DNA of 16,100 nt from Polaribacter sp. Its GTDB lineage: Bacteria > Bacteroidota > Bacteroidia > Flavobacteriales > Flavobacteriaceae. Location: positions 1 through 16,100 of the forward strand of contig JAQWOW010000020.1 in the NCBI GenBank assembly GCA_029245665.1. Direction: 5' to 3'. Positions 1 through 7,310 of the stretch are shown here, one piece after another (position 1 is the first letter of the stretch; every line of letters begins with the position of its first letter). The notes below the pieces were generated by a model. It saw nothing but the letters and a program-made list of their open reading frames with translations. It was not told the DNA's origin and did not search any database. Both the position numbers and the translations under genes were made by a program.

Positions 1-192
1 AGTGAGTTTATTTTTCAGCATAGATATGCGCAGTTTAAAGGAGATAAAAGGGCATTAGAACCTTCTTTTATAGATTTAATTAGATTGCGTGAGATACCAT
101 TTCCATCAAACGAAAAGATGATTTATAATTCTTGTCAGGATTTGAAACAGAAATTGAAATTTATTGTTAATCGAAATAAGTTTAGAAATTAG
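1..192 (+). CDS. 3' end of an unrecognised protein (partial)
   Basis: The first base of the window is in frame with an open reading frame of 63 codons ending at TAG 190-192; the 5' part lies outside the window. The visible tail is soluble-looking, rich in K, R, F and I, and ends in NRNKFRN. There is no membrane segment, cysteine cluster or motif I can assign. Codon use (AAA, TTT, ATT rich) matches the neighbouring genes, which supports a real gene, but the family cannot be named from this tail alone. No clear terminator follows. A short perfect stem (AGACAC/GTGTCT, 269-285) lies 76 bases downstream but has no T-run on this strand. Confidence 0.55.
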   Translation, partial: SEFIFQHRYAQFKGDKRALEPSFIDLIRLREIPFPSNEKMIYNSCQDLKQKLKFIVNRNKFRN

Positions 193-311
193 TTACAGTA
201 AACCCACCTTTAGCAGCGAAATATTCAGAGAAGAAGATAGTACTTATAAATATCCTTGTGAATTTGAAAGACACTAGTGGTGTCTGTAAAAATAAGCGAC
301 AATATTTAATT

Positions 312-422
312 TTAAATTATACCTGCAATAGCAATATATAACATTGGATTTTTATCAATTTTTTCTCTCAAAACAGCTTCTCAAACTGCATCGGCTAATA
401 CGATTTGGGTTTGCGAATCCAT
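312..422 (-). pseudogene. Short decayed reading frame downstream of gcvT
   Basis: Reading the - strand from ATG 422-420 gives MDSQTQIVLADAV, then an in-frame TGA (383-381). The same frame then continues EAVLREKIDKNPMLYIAIAGII to a TAA at 314-312. The residues on both sides of the TGA look like real protein: an amphipathic helix followed by a hydrophobic stretch. This suggests a gene interrupted by a nonsense mutation and truncated at its 3' end. The ATG lies 32 bases after the gcvT stop on the same strand, so it could once have been a downstream gene of that unit. I do not recognise the family. It could also be chance, since 36 codons is short. Confidence 0.3.
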
Positions 423-454
423 AGAATGAATAATTATTTTTTTCTCAAGATGCT

Positions 455-1540
455 TTATCCTTTGTAAAAAGGCAATTTTACTATTGTTGCAGGGATTGCT
501 TTTTTTCGAACTTGTATCTGAATTTGTGTTCCAACTTTTGCATACATTCTTGGTACATATCCCATTCCAATTCCTTTTTGAAGAGACGGACTCATTGTTC
601 CGGAAGTTACATTTCCAATACTAATACCATCACCATTAATGATATCATAGCCGTTTCTAGGTATTCCTCTTTCTTTGAGTTCAAAAGCAACTAAACATCT
701 TTCTGGTTTGTGTACTTTTTCTTTTGCTAACGCTTCAGCATTTACAAAGTCTTTGGTGAACTTTGTAATCCAACCCAAACCAGCTTGTATTGGTGAAGTT
801 GCATCATCAATATCATTTCCGTACAAACAATACCCCATTTCTAAACGCAACGTGTCTCTAGCAGCTAAACCTATTGGTTTAATTCCATAATCTGCACCAG
901 CTTCAAAAACTTTGTCCCAAATTTGTATTACTTCCTCATTCTTGCAATAGATTTCAAATCCACCAGAACCTGTATAACCAGTTGCAGAAATAATTACATT
1001 TTCAATTCCTGCAAAATCACCAATTTTAAATGTATAAAATGGAATTTCTGATAAATTTATAGAGGACAATGATTGCATTGCAACTATAGCTTTAGGGCCT
1101 TGAATTGCCAACAAAGAATATTCTTCAGATATATTTTTTAATTCAGCTTCAAAAGTTTCATTGAATTTAGATATCCAATTCCAATCTTTTTCAATATTTG
1201 AAGCGTTAACTACAAGTAAATACTCATTTTCTTTTATTCTATAACAAATTAAATCATCTACAATTCCGTTATCTTCATTCGGAAAGCAACTGTATTGAGC
1301 ATCGCCAATTTCTAGTTTAGAAACATCATTAGAGGTGATTTTTTGAAGTAGGGCTAACGCATTTTCTCCGCTAACTAAAAATTCACCCATATGGCTGACA
1401 TCAAAAACACCAACAGATTCTCTTACCGTTTGATGTTCTATGGTAACTCCTTCATATTGAACGGGCATATGGTAGCCTGCAAAAGGAACCATTTTAGCGC
1501 CGATAGCCATATGAATATCATTTAAAGCAATATTTTTCAT
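455..1540 (-). CDS. gcvT: Aminomethyltransferase, glycine cleavage system T protein
   Basis: GcvT takes the aminomethyl group held on lipoylated H protein and passes its methylene to tetrahydrofolate, releasing ammonia, as part of the cytoplasmic glycine cleavage system. The sequence is full length (361 aa; the family is about 360). It carries the family signatures in order: MVPFAGYHMPVQYEG near residues 17-31, VFDVSHMGEF at 45-54, NGIVDDLICYR at 91-101 with the conserved catalytic-type Asp in DD, the VNASN motif near 111, GYTGSGGFEIY in the middle, and RDTLRLEMGYCLYGND. The start is placed at ATG 1540-1538; a TTG one codon upstream is possible but less likely. The P and H protein genes are not in the window, and the gene stands alone on its strand apart from the decayed frame downstream. 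Confidence 0.96.
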   Translation of the reverse strand: MKNIALNDIHMAIGAKMVPFAGYHMPVQYEGVTIEHQTVRESVGVFDVSHMGEFLVSGENALALLQKITSNDVSKLEIGDAQYSCFPNEDNGIVDDLICYRIKENEYLLVVNASNIEKDWNWISKFNETFEAELKNISEEYSLLAIQGPKAIVAMQSLSSINLSEIPFYTFKIGDFAGIENVIISATGYTGSGGFEIYCKNEEVIQIWDKVFEAGADYGIKPIGLAARDTLRLEMGYCLYGNDIDDATSPIQAGLGWITKFTKDFVNAEALAKEKVHKPERCLVAFELKERGIPRNGYDIINGDGISIGNVTSGTMSPSLQKGIGMGYVPRMYAKVGTQIQIQVRKKAIPATIVKLPFYKG

Positions 1541-1730
1541 CAATATTTATTTAATTGAAGCTAAATTATTGAAAAATCATCAATAAACATCTACTAATAA
1601 TTTGTTAATATTATTTAAAAGATTAAAATCGCTTCTCTTAATTTTTAACTCCATTAACAAAAGCTCCCTTGATCATCTTAGAAACTCTAAATCTTACTGA
1701 CTAATATTTTTATGATTCAGTAAATTACAA

Positions 1731-1738
1731 TAATTTTG
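1731..1738 (+). promoter_or_regulatory. Candidate -7 promoter element for the 1761 gene pair
   Basis: TAATTTTG matches the Bacteroidota -7 consensus TAnnTTTG exactly and lies 22 bases before the ATG at 1761. This would give a short leader. No TTG-type -33 element is evident 17-23 bases upstream, so the call rests on the -7 match and position alone. Confidence 0.4.
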
Positions 1739-1760
1739 TAGTCGTATACTATCAAATAAA

Positions 1761-2432
1761 ATGAGTAAAACAGCTATTATTTTGGGAGCAACAGGGTTAA
1801 CAGGAAGTTTTCTTTTAGAAAAGTTAATCAGAGATACATCCTTTGAAAAAATCAAACTTTTTTCTCGGAATCCTGTTCATAAAAGTTCTTCAAAAATAGA
1901 AGAGCATTTAATAGATCTATTTAAATTAGAAACCTACAAAGAGCTATTTACGGGGGATGTTCTTTTTTGTTGTATTGGAACTACAGCCTCAAAAACAAAA
2001 GATAAAGAAGTGTACAAAGCAATTGATTATGGATTTCCTGTAAGCGCAGCAAAACTAGCTATTAAAAATAACATTAAGACATTCATAGTAGTGTCTTCAA
2101 TGGGAGCGAATGTTTCAAGTTCCCTTTTTTATAACAAAACAAAAGGCGAAATGGAGCGTGACGTTTTGAAGCAAAACATCAAAAACACCTATATCTTAAG
2201 ACCTTCTTTAATTGGCGGAAATCGTAATGAGTTAAGAGTTGGAGAAAGAATTGCTAAAGGAGTAATGAGTTTGTTAGATCCTTTTTTTTTAGGACCTTTA
2301 AAAAAGTACAAGATCATTTCTCCTGAAAACATAGTAAGTTGTATGCAGAAACTAGCTGAAAGCAACGTATATCAATCGATATTTAGTTCTGATGAAATAG
2401 TAAAAATAGCAAATTCAAATAAAAATAAATGA
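1761..2432 (+). CDS. NAD(P)H-binding Rossmann-fold protein (HTATIP2/atypical SDR type)
   Basis: This 223-residue protein belongs to the atypical short-chain dehydrogenase / NAD(P)-binding family. The N-terminus has a beta strand followed by GATGLTG (residues 9-15), the dinucleotide-binding glycine loop, then FSRNP (34-38) at the end of the second strand, where NADP specificity is set. VVSSMGA (110-116) and YNKTKGEME (124-132, with Tyr124 and Lys128 as YxxxK) correspond to the SDR active-site strand and Tyr-Lys pair. ILRPSLIGG (145-153) is the usual strand after it. Relatives include human HTATIP2 and bacterial oxidoreductases of unknown substrate; the actual reaction cannot be told from sequence. 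A T9 run (2282-2290) lies inside the coding region. The stop overlaps the start of the next gene (ATGA), indicating translational coupling. Confidence 0.85.
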   Translation: MSKTAIILGATGLTGSFLLEKLIRDTSFEKIKLFSRNPVHKSSSKIEEHLIDLFKLETYKELFTGDVLFCCIGTTASKTKDKEVYKAIDYGFPVSAAKLAIKNNIKTFIVVSSMGANVSSSLFYNKTKGEMERDVLKQNIKNTYILRPSLIGGNRNELRVGERIAKGVMSLLDPFFLGPLKKYKIISPENIVSCMQKLAESNVYQSIFSSDEIVKIANSNKNK

Positions 2433-2650
2433 GCAAAGACCAACCAAATAATCCCTTACACGGAATAAAATTAGCGACTATTTTAGAACAACTCTTTCTA
2501 GAATATGGGTGGGAAGAATTGGGACATATTCTAAATATTAACGCTTTTAAAAATAATCCTACCTATAAATCAAGTTTAAAATTTTTACGAACAACACCCT
2601 GGGCAAGAGAGAAAGTAGAAAATTTTTATATTAAAAATATGATTGATTAG
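2429..2650 (+). CDS. VF530/DUF2132 family small protein, possibly DNA-binding
   Basis: This is a 73-residue protein with the signatures of the VF530 family: NNPLHGIKL (7-15), YGWEELG (26-32), a central IN-x-F segment, and SSLKFLRTTPWAREKVE toward the C-terminus. Family members are usually 70-80 residues, so it is complete. Family knowledge: a structure from Vibrio fischeri (VF530) is a small helical fold described as DNA-binding-like; the cellular role is not established. It overlaps the preceding Rossmann protein gene by 4 bases and is probably co-translated with it. It faces topB convergently across 72 bases, where I see no clear terminator. Confidence 0.88.
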   Translation: MSKDQPNNPLHGIKLATILEQLFLEYGWEELGHILNINAFKNNPTYKSSLKFLRTTPWAREKVENFYIKNMID

Positions 2651-2722
2651 TTTTACTCTTAAGTTATGGGTATAATTTAGGTCTCAAATGATTAGAATCT
2701 ATTCATACAATAGGCATTGCTT

Positions 2723-5056
2723 TTAATTTGCTATTATTTTTAGCACTAATTCTTTTGTTAAAGGCTGTCCATTCGCTATTTTTTTGATGTTTTGAAAGGT
2801 GTAAACAAAATCGCATCCGTTCTTATATTCAGAGCATCCGTATGCTTTTTTTCCTTTTAAAATAGAGCCTTTTTTACATCTAGGACAGGAAATCTTATCA
2901 GATGTATTGTCATTTCTTTTGATAGGAGTAGAGTTTAGCTCTTTTTGCTCAAGTTTTAAATTAAAATTTTCATCAAAACTCAGTACACCAACAACTTTTC
3001 CTGAAGTTACTGTAAAACCTTTTAAATTAGTAGTACAGCCTTTTTGAAGCAATCGAATAATTTGATTTTCAGAAATTTTCTTACCGTAAAATTTAAATGG
3101 AATTTTAAAATTACAGTTGTTTTTGTATTCAGAACAGCCAAAAGCAGTTCCGCCTTTTAAAAGCTTTCCTTTTTTACATTTCGGACAGGTTTTATTTACA
3201 ACGTGTTTCTTTGAGGTTGATACTGCTTTGTTAGATTTTAATTTTGAAACTTTTTCTGTTGCTCTAGAACTTTCAGAAGAAATTCGTTTTGAAGATTTAT
3301 TAGCACGAACTTCGTATACTAATTCATCTACCATTTTTTTCATATTGTTAATAAAATTTCCCGCATTAAATTCACCCCGTTCAATTTCTTTTAACCGCTT
3401 TTCCCAACGTCCGGTTAATTCTGCAGATTTTAATAACTCGTTATCGATAATATTGATTAAGTCAATTCCAGTTTGAGTTGGTAACACCAATTTCTTTTTA
3501 CGCTCAATGTATTTTCTTCGGAATAAAGTCTCAATAATACTTGCTCTGGTAGAAGGTCTTCCAATACCATTTTCTTTCATTAACTCCCGCATCTCATCAT
3601 CATCTACTTGTTTTCCGGCAGTTTCCATTGCACGTAATAAACTGGCTTCAGTATAATTTCTTGGTGGTTTTGTTTCTTTTTCTAAAAACGATGGTCTATG
3701 TGTTCCTTTTTCACCTTTCACAAATGCAGGAAGGATCAATTGTTTATTTAATTCTTTTTTAATTTTATTTTCTTCAGTTTCAAAAGCAACTCGCCAACCT
3801 TTGGTTAAAATTTCTTTTCCTGTCGTTTTAAACGAAACTTCAGCAGCTTTTCCTATTACAGCAGTATTGGAAATTTCTGAATCAGGATAAAAAACACCTA
3901 TAAACCTTCTGGTAATGATATCATATACTTGTTGTTGATTGTATTGTAAGTTTCCTTGAATTCCTGTTGGTATTATTGCGTGGTGATCTGTGACTTTTTT
4001 ATCATCAAAAACACGTTTAGATTTCTTTATTTTTTGGCCTAAAAGAACTTGTGTTAATTGGCTGTAGTTTGATAGTTTTGATAGTATTCCAGTAATTTTA
4101 GGATAGACATCATTGGGTAAAAAAGTAGTATCAACTCTTGGGTAGGTTACTACTTTCATTTCGTATAATTTCTGCACAATTTTTAATGTTTCATCTGCAG
4201 AAAATCCAAATTTATTATTACAGTAGACCTGCAGCCCGGTTAAATCAAATAATTTTGGGGCGTATTCTTTTCCTTTCTTCTTGGTCAAGGAAACAATTTC
4301 AAAGTCAGATTCATTTACCTTTTTGGCTAAAACTTGACCATCTTCCTTTTTTAAAAACCGACCTTCTTCATAATTAAAGAGGGTATTTCTGTAGGTGGTT
4401 TGTAGTTCCCAATAGGGTTGTGGTTTAAAATCTTTTATTTCTTTAAAACGATTTACCAACATGGCAAGTGTTGGAGTTTGAACTCTACCAACGGATAAAA
4501 CTTGTTTGTAACCACCAAATTTCACAGTATACAAGCGTGTTGCATTTAAACCCAATAACCAATCTCCTATTGCTCTAGAATATCCTGCATAATACAAATT
4601 GTCATATTGTTCTGAGGGTTTTAAGTTTTTAAAACCTTCTTTTATAGCTTCTTCTGTTAATGAAGAAATCCATAGTCGTTGTACTTTTCCTTTGTAATTA
4701 CATTGATTGATTACCCAACGTTGAATTAATTCTCCTTCAGTACCAGCATCTCCACAATTGATTACAACTGTTGCTTTATGAAACAACGATTTTACAATAT
4801 TGAATTGTTTCTTAATCCCTGTATCGCCTGTAACCTTGGTATCAAAACGCACTGGCAGCATGGGTAAGTTATTTAAATCCCAACTTTTCCAATGAGGTTT
4901 GTAGTCTTTGGGTTCAAGAAGTGTACACAAATGGCCGAAAGTATAGGTAACGGCATAGCCATTTCCTTCGTAAAAACCATCACGCTTTGTATTGGCTCCC
5001 AGAATAGAGGCAATTTCTCTTGCAACACTTGGTTTTTCGGCAATACAGACTTTCAT
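2723..5056 (-). CDS. topB: DNA topoisomerase III (type IA) with two C-terminal zinc ribbons
   Basis: Type IA topoisomerases cut and pass single DNA strands to resolve precatenanes and recombination intermediates. In this 777-residue protein the TOPRIM domain is N-terminal, with Glu7 in CIAEKPSVA and GDAGTEGELIQRW near 102-114. SVGRVQTPTLAML (188-200) and the active-site Tyr305 in TYPRVDTTFLP follow. DHHAIIPTG and GIGRPSTRASII are further core motifs. Two C4 zinc ribbons follow, starting at Cys624 and Cys724, exactly 100 residues apart; both have CPxCKKG...GCSEYKNxCxF. The second acidic position of the usual DxDxE triad is Gly (D103-x-G105-x-E107); from memory, Bacteroidota TopB proteins commonly read DAGQEGE here, so I think this is lineage-normal. 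TopB also occurs on conjugative elements in this phylum, but nothing else here suggests one. The ATG at 5056 directly precedes the invariant KVCIAEKPS, so the start is firm. Confidence 0.96.
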   Translation of the reverse strand: MKVCIAEKPSVAREIASILGANTKRDGFYEGNGYAVTYTFGHLCTLLEPKDYKPHWKSWDLNNLPMLPVRFDTKVTGDTGIKKQFNIVKSLFHKATVVINCGDAGTEGELIQRWVINQCNYKGKVQRLWISSLTEEAIKEGFKNLKPSEQYDNLYYAGYSRAIGDWLLGLNATRLYTVKFGGYKQVLSVGRVQTPTLAMLVNRFKEIKDFKPQPYWELQTTYRNTLFNYEEGRFLKKEDGQVLAKKVNESDFEIVSLTKKKGKEYAPKLFDLTGLQVYCNNKFGFSADETLKIVQKLYEMKVVTYPRVDTTFLPNDVYPKITGILSKLSNYSQLTQVLLGQKIKKSKRVFDDKKVTDHHAIIPTGIQGNLQYNQQQVYDIITRRFIGVFYPDSEISNTAVIGKAAEVSFKTTGKEILTKGWRVAFETEENKIKKELNKQLILPAFVKGEKGTHRPSFLEKETKPPRNYTEASLLRAMETAGKQVDDDEMRELMKENGIGRPSTRASIIETLFRRKYIERKKKLVLPTQTGIDLINIIDNELLKSAELTGRWEKRLKEIERGEFNAGNFINNMKKMVDELVYEVRANKSSKRISSESSRATEKVSKLKSNKAVSTSKKHVVNKTCPKCKKGKLLKGGTAFGCSEYKNNCNFKIPFKFYGKKISENQIIRLLQKGCTTNLKGFTVTSGKVVGVLSFDENFNLKLEQKELNSTPIKRNDNTSDKISCPRCKKGSILKGKKAYGCSEYKNGCDFVYTFQNIKKIANGQPLTKELVLKIIAN

Positions 5057-5103
5057 TGAATAGATTTGAGGGTCGAATGTAAGAAAATATTTAGGATTTT
5101 TGT

Positions 5104-5132
5104 AGTAAAGTTGATAAGTAAAGTAGTAAAGT
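5104..5132. repeat. Three short direct repeats upstream of topB
   Basis: AGTAAAGT occurs three times, at 5104-5111, 5117-5124 and 5125-5132, that is 48 to 76 bases upstream of the topB start codon. The copies are exact, and the last two are adjacent. They may be a protein-binding array in the topB promoter region or simple-sequence noise in AT-rich DNA. The rest of the 5057-5250 gap shows no gene. Confidence 0.35.
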
Positions 5133-5250
5133 CATTTAAAGGTCCGTAATTGTACTTATTTGTACATATAATGATTAAAAATTCTTTTTAAACGAAACTA
5201 AAAAATGTATTTTTTTTGGAGAATATTAATGAAAATTTCAAGATGAATTT

Positions 5251-5763
5251 TTAAAAAATCACTTTTTCGAAAGCCAGTCTTTTAGCTTTATAACTAGTAT
5301 AAATGATGCCACAATATTGATATCCCATTTTTCTGATAAGGGTTTGCATGCTAATGTTATCTTCATGGGTGTCAATCTTTAAACTATGAATTTTTTTTAT
5401 CTTTAATTCTTGATGAAAGGCATCAAAAAGAAGGCTGGCCAAGCCTGTTTTTCTGAATTCTTTTTTAACTGCCATTCGATGAATAACGCCGTATCTTATT
5501 GTTTCATCTATGATCCAATTCCCATCAATAATTTTATAACTAGGTTCTTGGTTTATGGTGAACATCGAAGTAGCTAAAATGTTATTTTCATCATTGATTA
5601 AAACATAACTTTCACCTCTTAAAATGTCTTTTTCGACTTGTAAAGTATTTGGATATCCGTTTTGCCATTGATCAATCTTTTGCAAAGCTAAATAGTCTTT
5701 AGCATCTTGAATAAGGGACATGATGTTTGAAATATCTGCAACAGTAGAAAGTCTAATTTTCAT
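5251..5763 (-). CDS. GNAT family N-acetyltransferase
   Basis: A 170-residue protein with the GNAT fold, which transfers an acetyl group from acetyl-CoA to an amine. It starts with the typical first strand and helix (MKIRLSTVADISNIMSLI). The acetyl-CoA pyrophosphate loop is RKTGLAS (104-110, pattern [R/Q]-x-x-G-x-[A/G]), preceded by the strand IHRMAVKKEF (94-103). The last core part is LKIDTHEDN (128-136) followed by the helix MQTLIRKMGYQYCG, as usual before the C-terminal strand. The substrate is unknown. The start codon is only 15 bases beyond the T-tract of the lysA terminator on the same strand, so there is no room for a promoter of its own between the two; transcription must begin inside lysA or its hairpin, or come from read-through. 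Confidence 0.9.
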   Translation of the reverse strand: MKIRLSTVADISNIMSLIQDAKDYLALQKIDQWQNGYPNTLQVEKDILRGESYVLINDENNILATSMFTINQEPSYKIIDGNWIIDETIRYGVIHRMAVKKEFRKTGLASLLFDAFHQELKIKKIHSLKIDTHEDNISMQTLIRKMGYQYCGIIYTSYKAKRLAFEKVIF

Positions 5764-5778
5764 TCTAAATTTTTAAAT

Positions 5779-5825
5779 AAAAAAAGCCACGAACTCACAG
5801 AATAATTATTCGTGAACTCGTGGCT
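5779..5825 (-). terminator. Rho-independent terminator after lysA
   Basis: On the - strand a near-perfect hairpin (5825-5785) is followed by a run of seven T. The outer arms pair AGCCACGA with TCGTGGCT (8 bp, GC-rich at the base). Two mismatches follow, then 4 more pairs (TCAC/GTGA), and the apex is itself palindromic (GAATAATTATTC). The stem begins 18 bases after the lysA stop codon. It is much stronger than anything else between genes in this window. The CCACGAA...TTCGTGG core looks like a palindrome I recall as common in Flavobacteriia genomes, so it may belong to a dispersed family. Confidence 0.8.
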
Positions 5826-5843
5826 AAATTTAGTTTTTTATTT

Positions 5844-7088
5844 TTAGACAGCAACTTCCGCAGTTGCATTCTTTTCAATATTAGAAAATTCAATGATTTC
5901 TTGATTGTGTAAGATATCTTGAATGGTTTGTCTTTTTCTAATTAAGTAATCTTTTCCTTGAAAAATCATAACCTCAGCAGGAAGATAACGAGAATTATAA
6001 TTCGATGCCATAGAATAGCAATATGCTCCTGCATTATGAAAACATAGGATATCTTCTTCAGAGATTTCTGCTATTCTTCTATTAGAACCAAAGGTATCAG
6101 TTTCACAAATATAACCAACAACAGAGTAGTAGCGATCTCTTGCTTCTGGGTTAGAAATATTTGTAATGTGATGATAGGAATCGTACATCATTGGTCTTAC
6201 CAAATGATTGAAACCAGAATCCACATGAGCAAAAACTGTTGATGTTGTTTGCTTTACAACATTCACTTTTGCTAGAAAAACACCAGCTTCTGAAACTAAA
6301 AACTTACCAGGCTCAAACATTAGAGTAATTTCTTTGCCGTACTCCAAACAAAATGTATTGAATCTTTCAGAGAGTTGTAGTCCTAATTGCTCAATATCAG
6401 TAGAAATATCTCCTTCTTTGTATGGAACTTTAAAACCACTTCCAAAATCAATAAAATCTATATTATCGAATTGTTTTGCAACATCAAACAAGATTTCAGA
6501 AGCACGTAAAAAAGTATCAATATCAAGTATATCGGAACCAGTGTGCATATGAATTCCGTTAATATTCATTCCCGTGTTTTCTACAACACGTTTGATATGC
6601 GGAACTTGATGAATGGAAATACCAAATTTAGAATCTATATGACCAACAGAAATTTTAGAATTTCCGCCAGCCATGATGTGTGGGTTGATACGAATACATA
6701 CAGGAATTTTTGGATGTTTTTGTCCAAATGATTCTAATATTGACAAATTGTCTATGTTAATTTGAACCCCAAGTTTTGCTACTTCTTCAATTTCTTTAAG
6801 AGAGACTCCATTGGGTGTAAAAATTATTTTTTTAGGATCAATTCCTGTTGTTAAACCCAGTTGCACTTCTTGAATAGAAACGGTGTCTAAACCAGCACCA
6901 ATATTTTTGAAGAATTTTAAAATATTAATATTAGATAATGCTTTAACAGCATAATTTAATTTTAAATTTTTAACAGTACTGAAAGCACTTGTCAATCTAT
7001 TGTATTGAGATTGAATCTTATCTGTATCATAAACGTACAGAGGGCTTCCATATTTATTCGCGATTTCTAAGAGTTGTGATTTTTCCAC
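5844..7088 (-). CDS. lysA: Diaminopimelate decarboxylase
   Basis: LysA decarboxylates meso-diaminopimelate to L-lysine, the last step of lysine synthesis, using pyridoxal phosphate; it is cytoplasmic and a homodimer. This is a fold-type III PLP enzyme. The PLP lysine lies in YAVKALSN (Lys49 with the start chosen here), the phosphate-binding GSGF is near 216-219, and EPGK is near 259-262. The partner-subunit CETD (Cys328-Glu329) and NAGAYCYSM (Tyr356) close the substrate site. The start is uncertain because no in-frame ATG precedes YVYDTDKI. GTG at 7088-7086 gives VEKSQLLEIANKYG and 414 residues, close to the family norm; TTG at 7130-7128 would add a hydrophobic 14-residue leader that I think is spurious. 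The gene is divergent from parE and ends at a strong terminator. A small stem (GCAACT/AGTTGC, 5851-5867) lies in its last codons. Confidence 0.94.
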   Translation of the reverse strand: MEKSQLLEIANKYGSPLYVYDTDKIQSQYNRLTSAFSTVKNLKLNYAVKALSNINILKFFKNIGAGLDTVSIQEVQLGLTTGIDPKKIIFTPNGVSLKEIEEVAKLGVQINIDNLSILESFGQKHPKIPVCIRINPHIMAGGNSKISVGHIDSKFGISIHQVPHIKRVVENTGMNINGIHMHTGSDILDIDTFLRASEILFDVAKQFDNIDFIDFGSGFKVPYKEGDISTDIEQLGLQLSERFNTFCLEYGKEITLMFEPGKFLVSEAGVFLAKVNVVKQTTSTVFAHVDSGFNHLVRPMMYDSYHHITNISNPEARDRYYSVVGYICETDTFGSNRRIAEISEEDILCFHNAGAYCYSMASNYNSRYLPAEVMIFQGKDYLIRKRQTIQDILHNQEIIEFSNIEKNATAEVAV

Positions 7089-7221
7089 GTTTGCATATTT
7101 TAATATGCCGTAAAAATAGGCAAATAGCAACGTTTCCCATTGTTTGTTTAAAAATATAACAAATTGTTTTTTATTGTGATTTTTATACCAAATTAACCAT
7201 TGATATTCCGTTGAAATCCTG

Positions 7222-7255
7222 TTGATAACTAATTAGCAATGCCATTTTATTTTTA
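7222..7255 (+). promoter_or_regulatory. Weak candidate promoter for the parE-parC operon
   Basis: TTG at 7222-7224 and TATTTTTA at 7248-7255 (one mismatch to TAnnTTTG) are 23 bases apart, at the upper limit of the Bacteroidota promoter spacing. They would give a leader of roughly 50 bases before the parE ATG at 7311. TAATTTAG at 7268-7275 is an alternative -7 with one mismatch but has no suitable TTG. The 180 bases between lysA and parE must hold promoters for both directions. Confidence 0.25.
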
Positions 7256-7310
7256 GGGGTTAAACCTTAATTTAGCAAGGGCTTCAAAGCTAATTGTTGT
7301 CAACTATTTT

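Noticed and set aside
269..285. AGACAC/GTGTCT hairpin as terminator of the first gene
   Set aside because: The stem is only 6 bp and is followed by GTAAAAATAAG on the + strand, with no T-run in the required direction.
182..313. - strand open stretch ending SEYFAAKGGFTVTNF as the 3' end of the decayed frame near gcvT
   Set aside because: It is in a different frame from the 312-422 fragment, has no start codon, and overlaps the end of the + strand gene; nothing ties the two together.
512..890. Two overlapping + strand open frames antisense to gcvT
   Set aside because: They lie wholly inside a firmly identified gene on the other strand, and their translations show no domain or sensible start region.
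3117..4377. + strand open frames antisense to topB (3117-3476 and 4138-4377)
   Set aside because: Phe/Leu/Ser-rich shadows of Lys/Glu-rich TopB; no motif and no upstream signal.
2723..5056. topB as a mark of an integrated conjugative element
   Set aside because: TopB is found on such elements in Bacteroidota, but no relaxase, integrase, Tra gene or attachment repeat is seen and base composition matches the neighbours.
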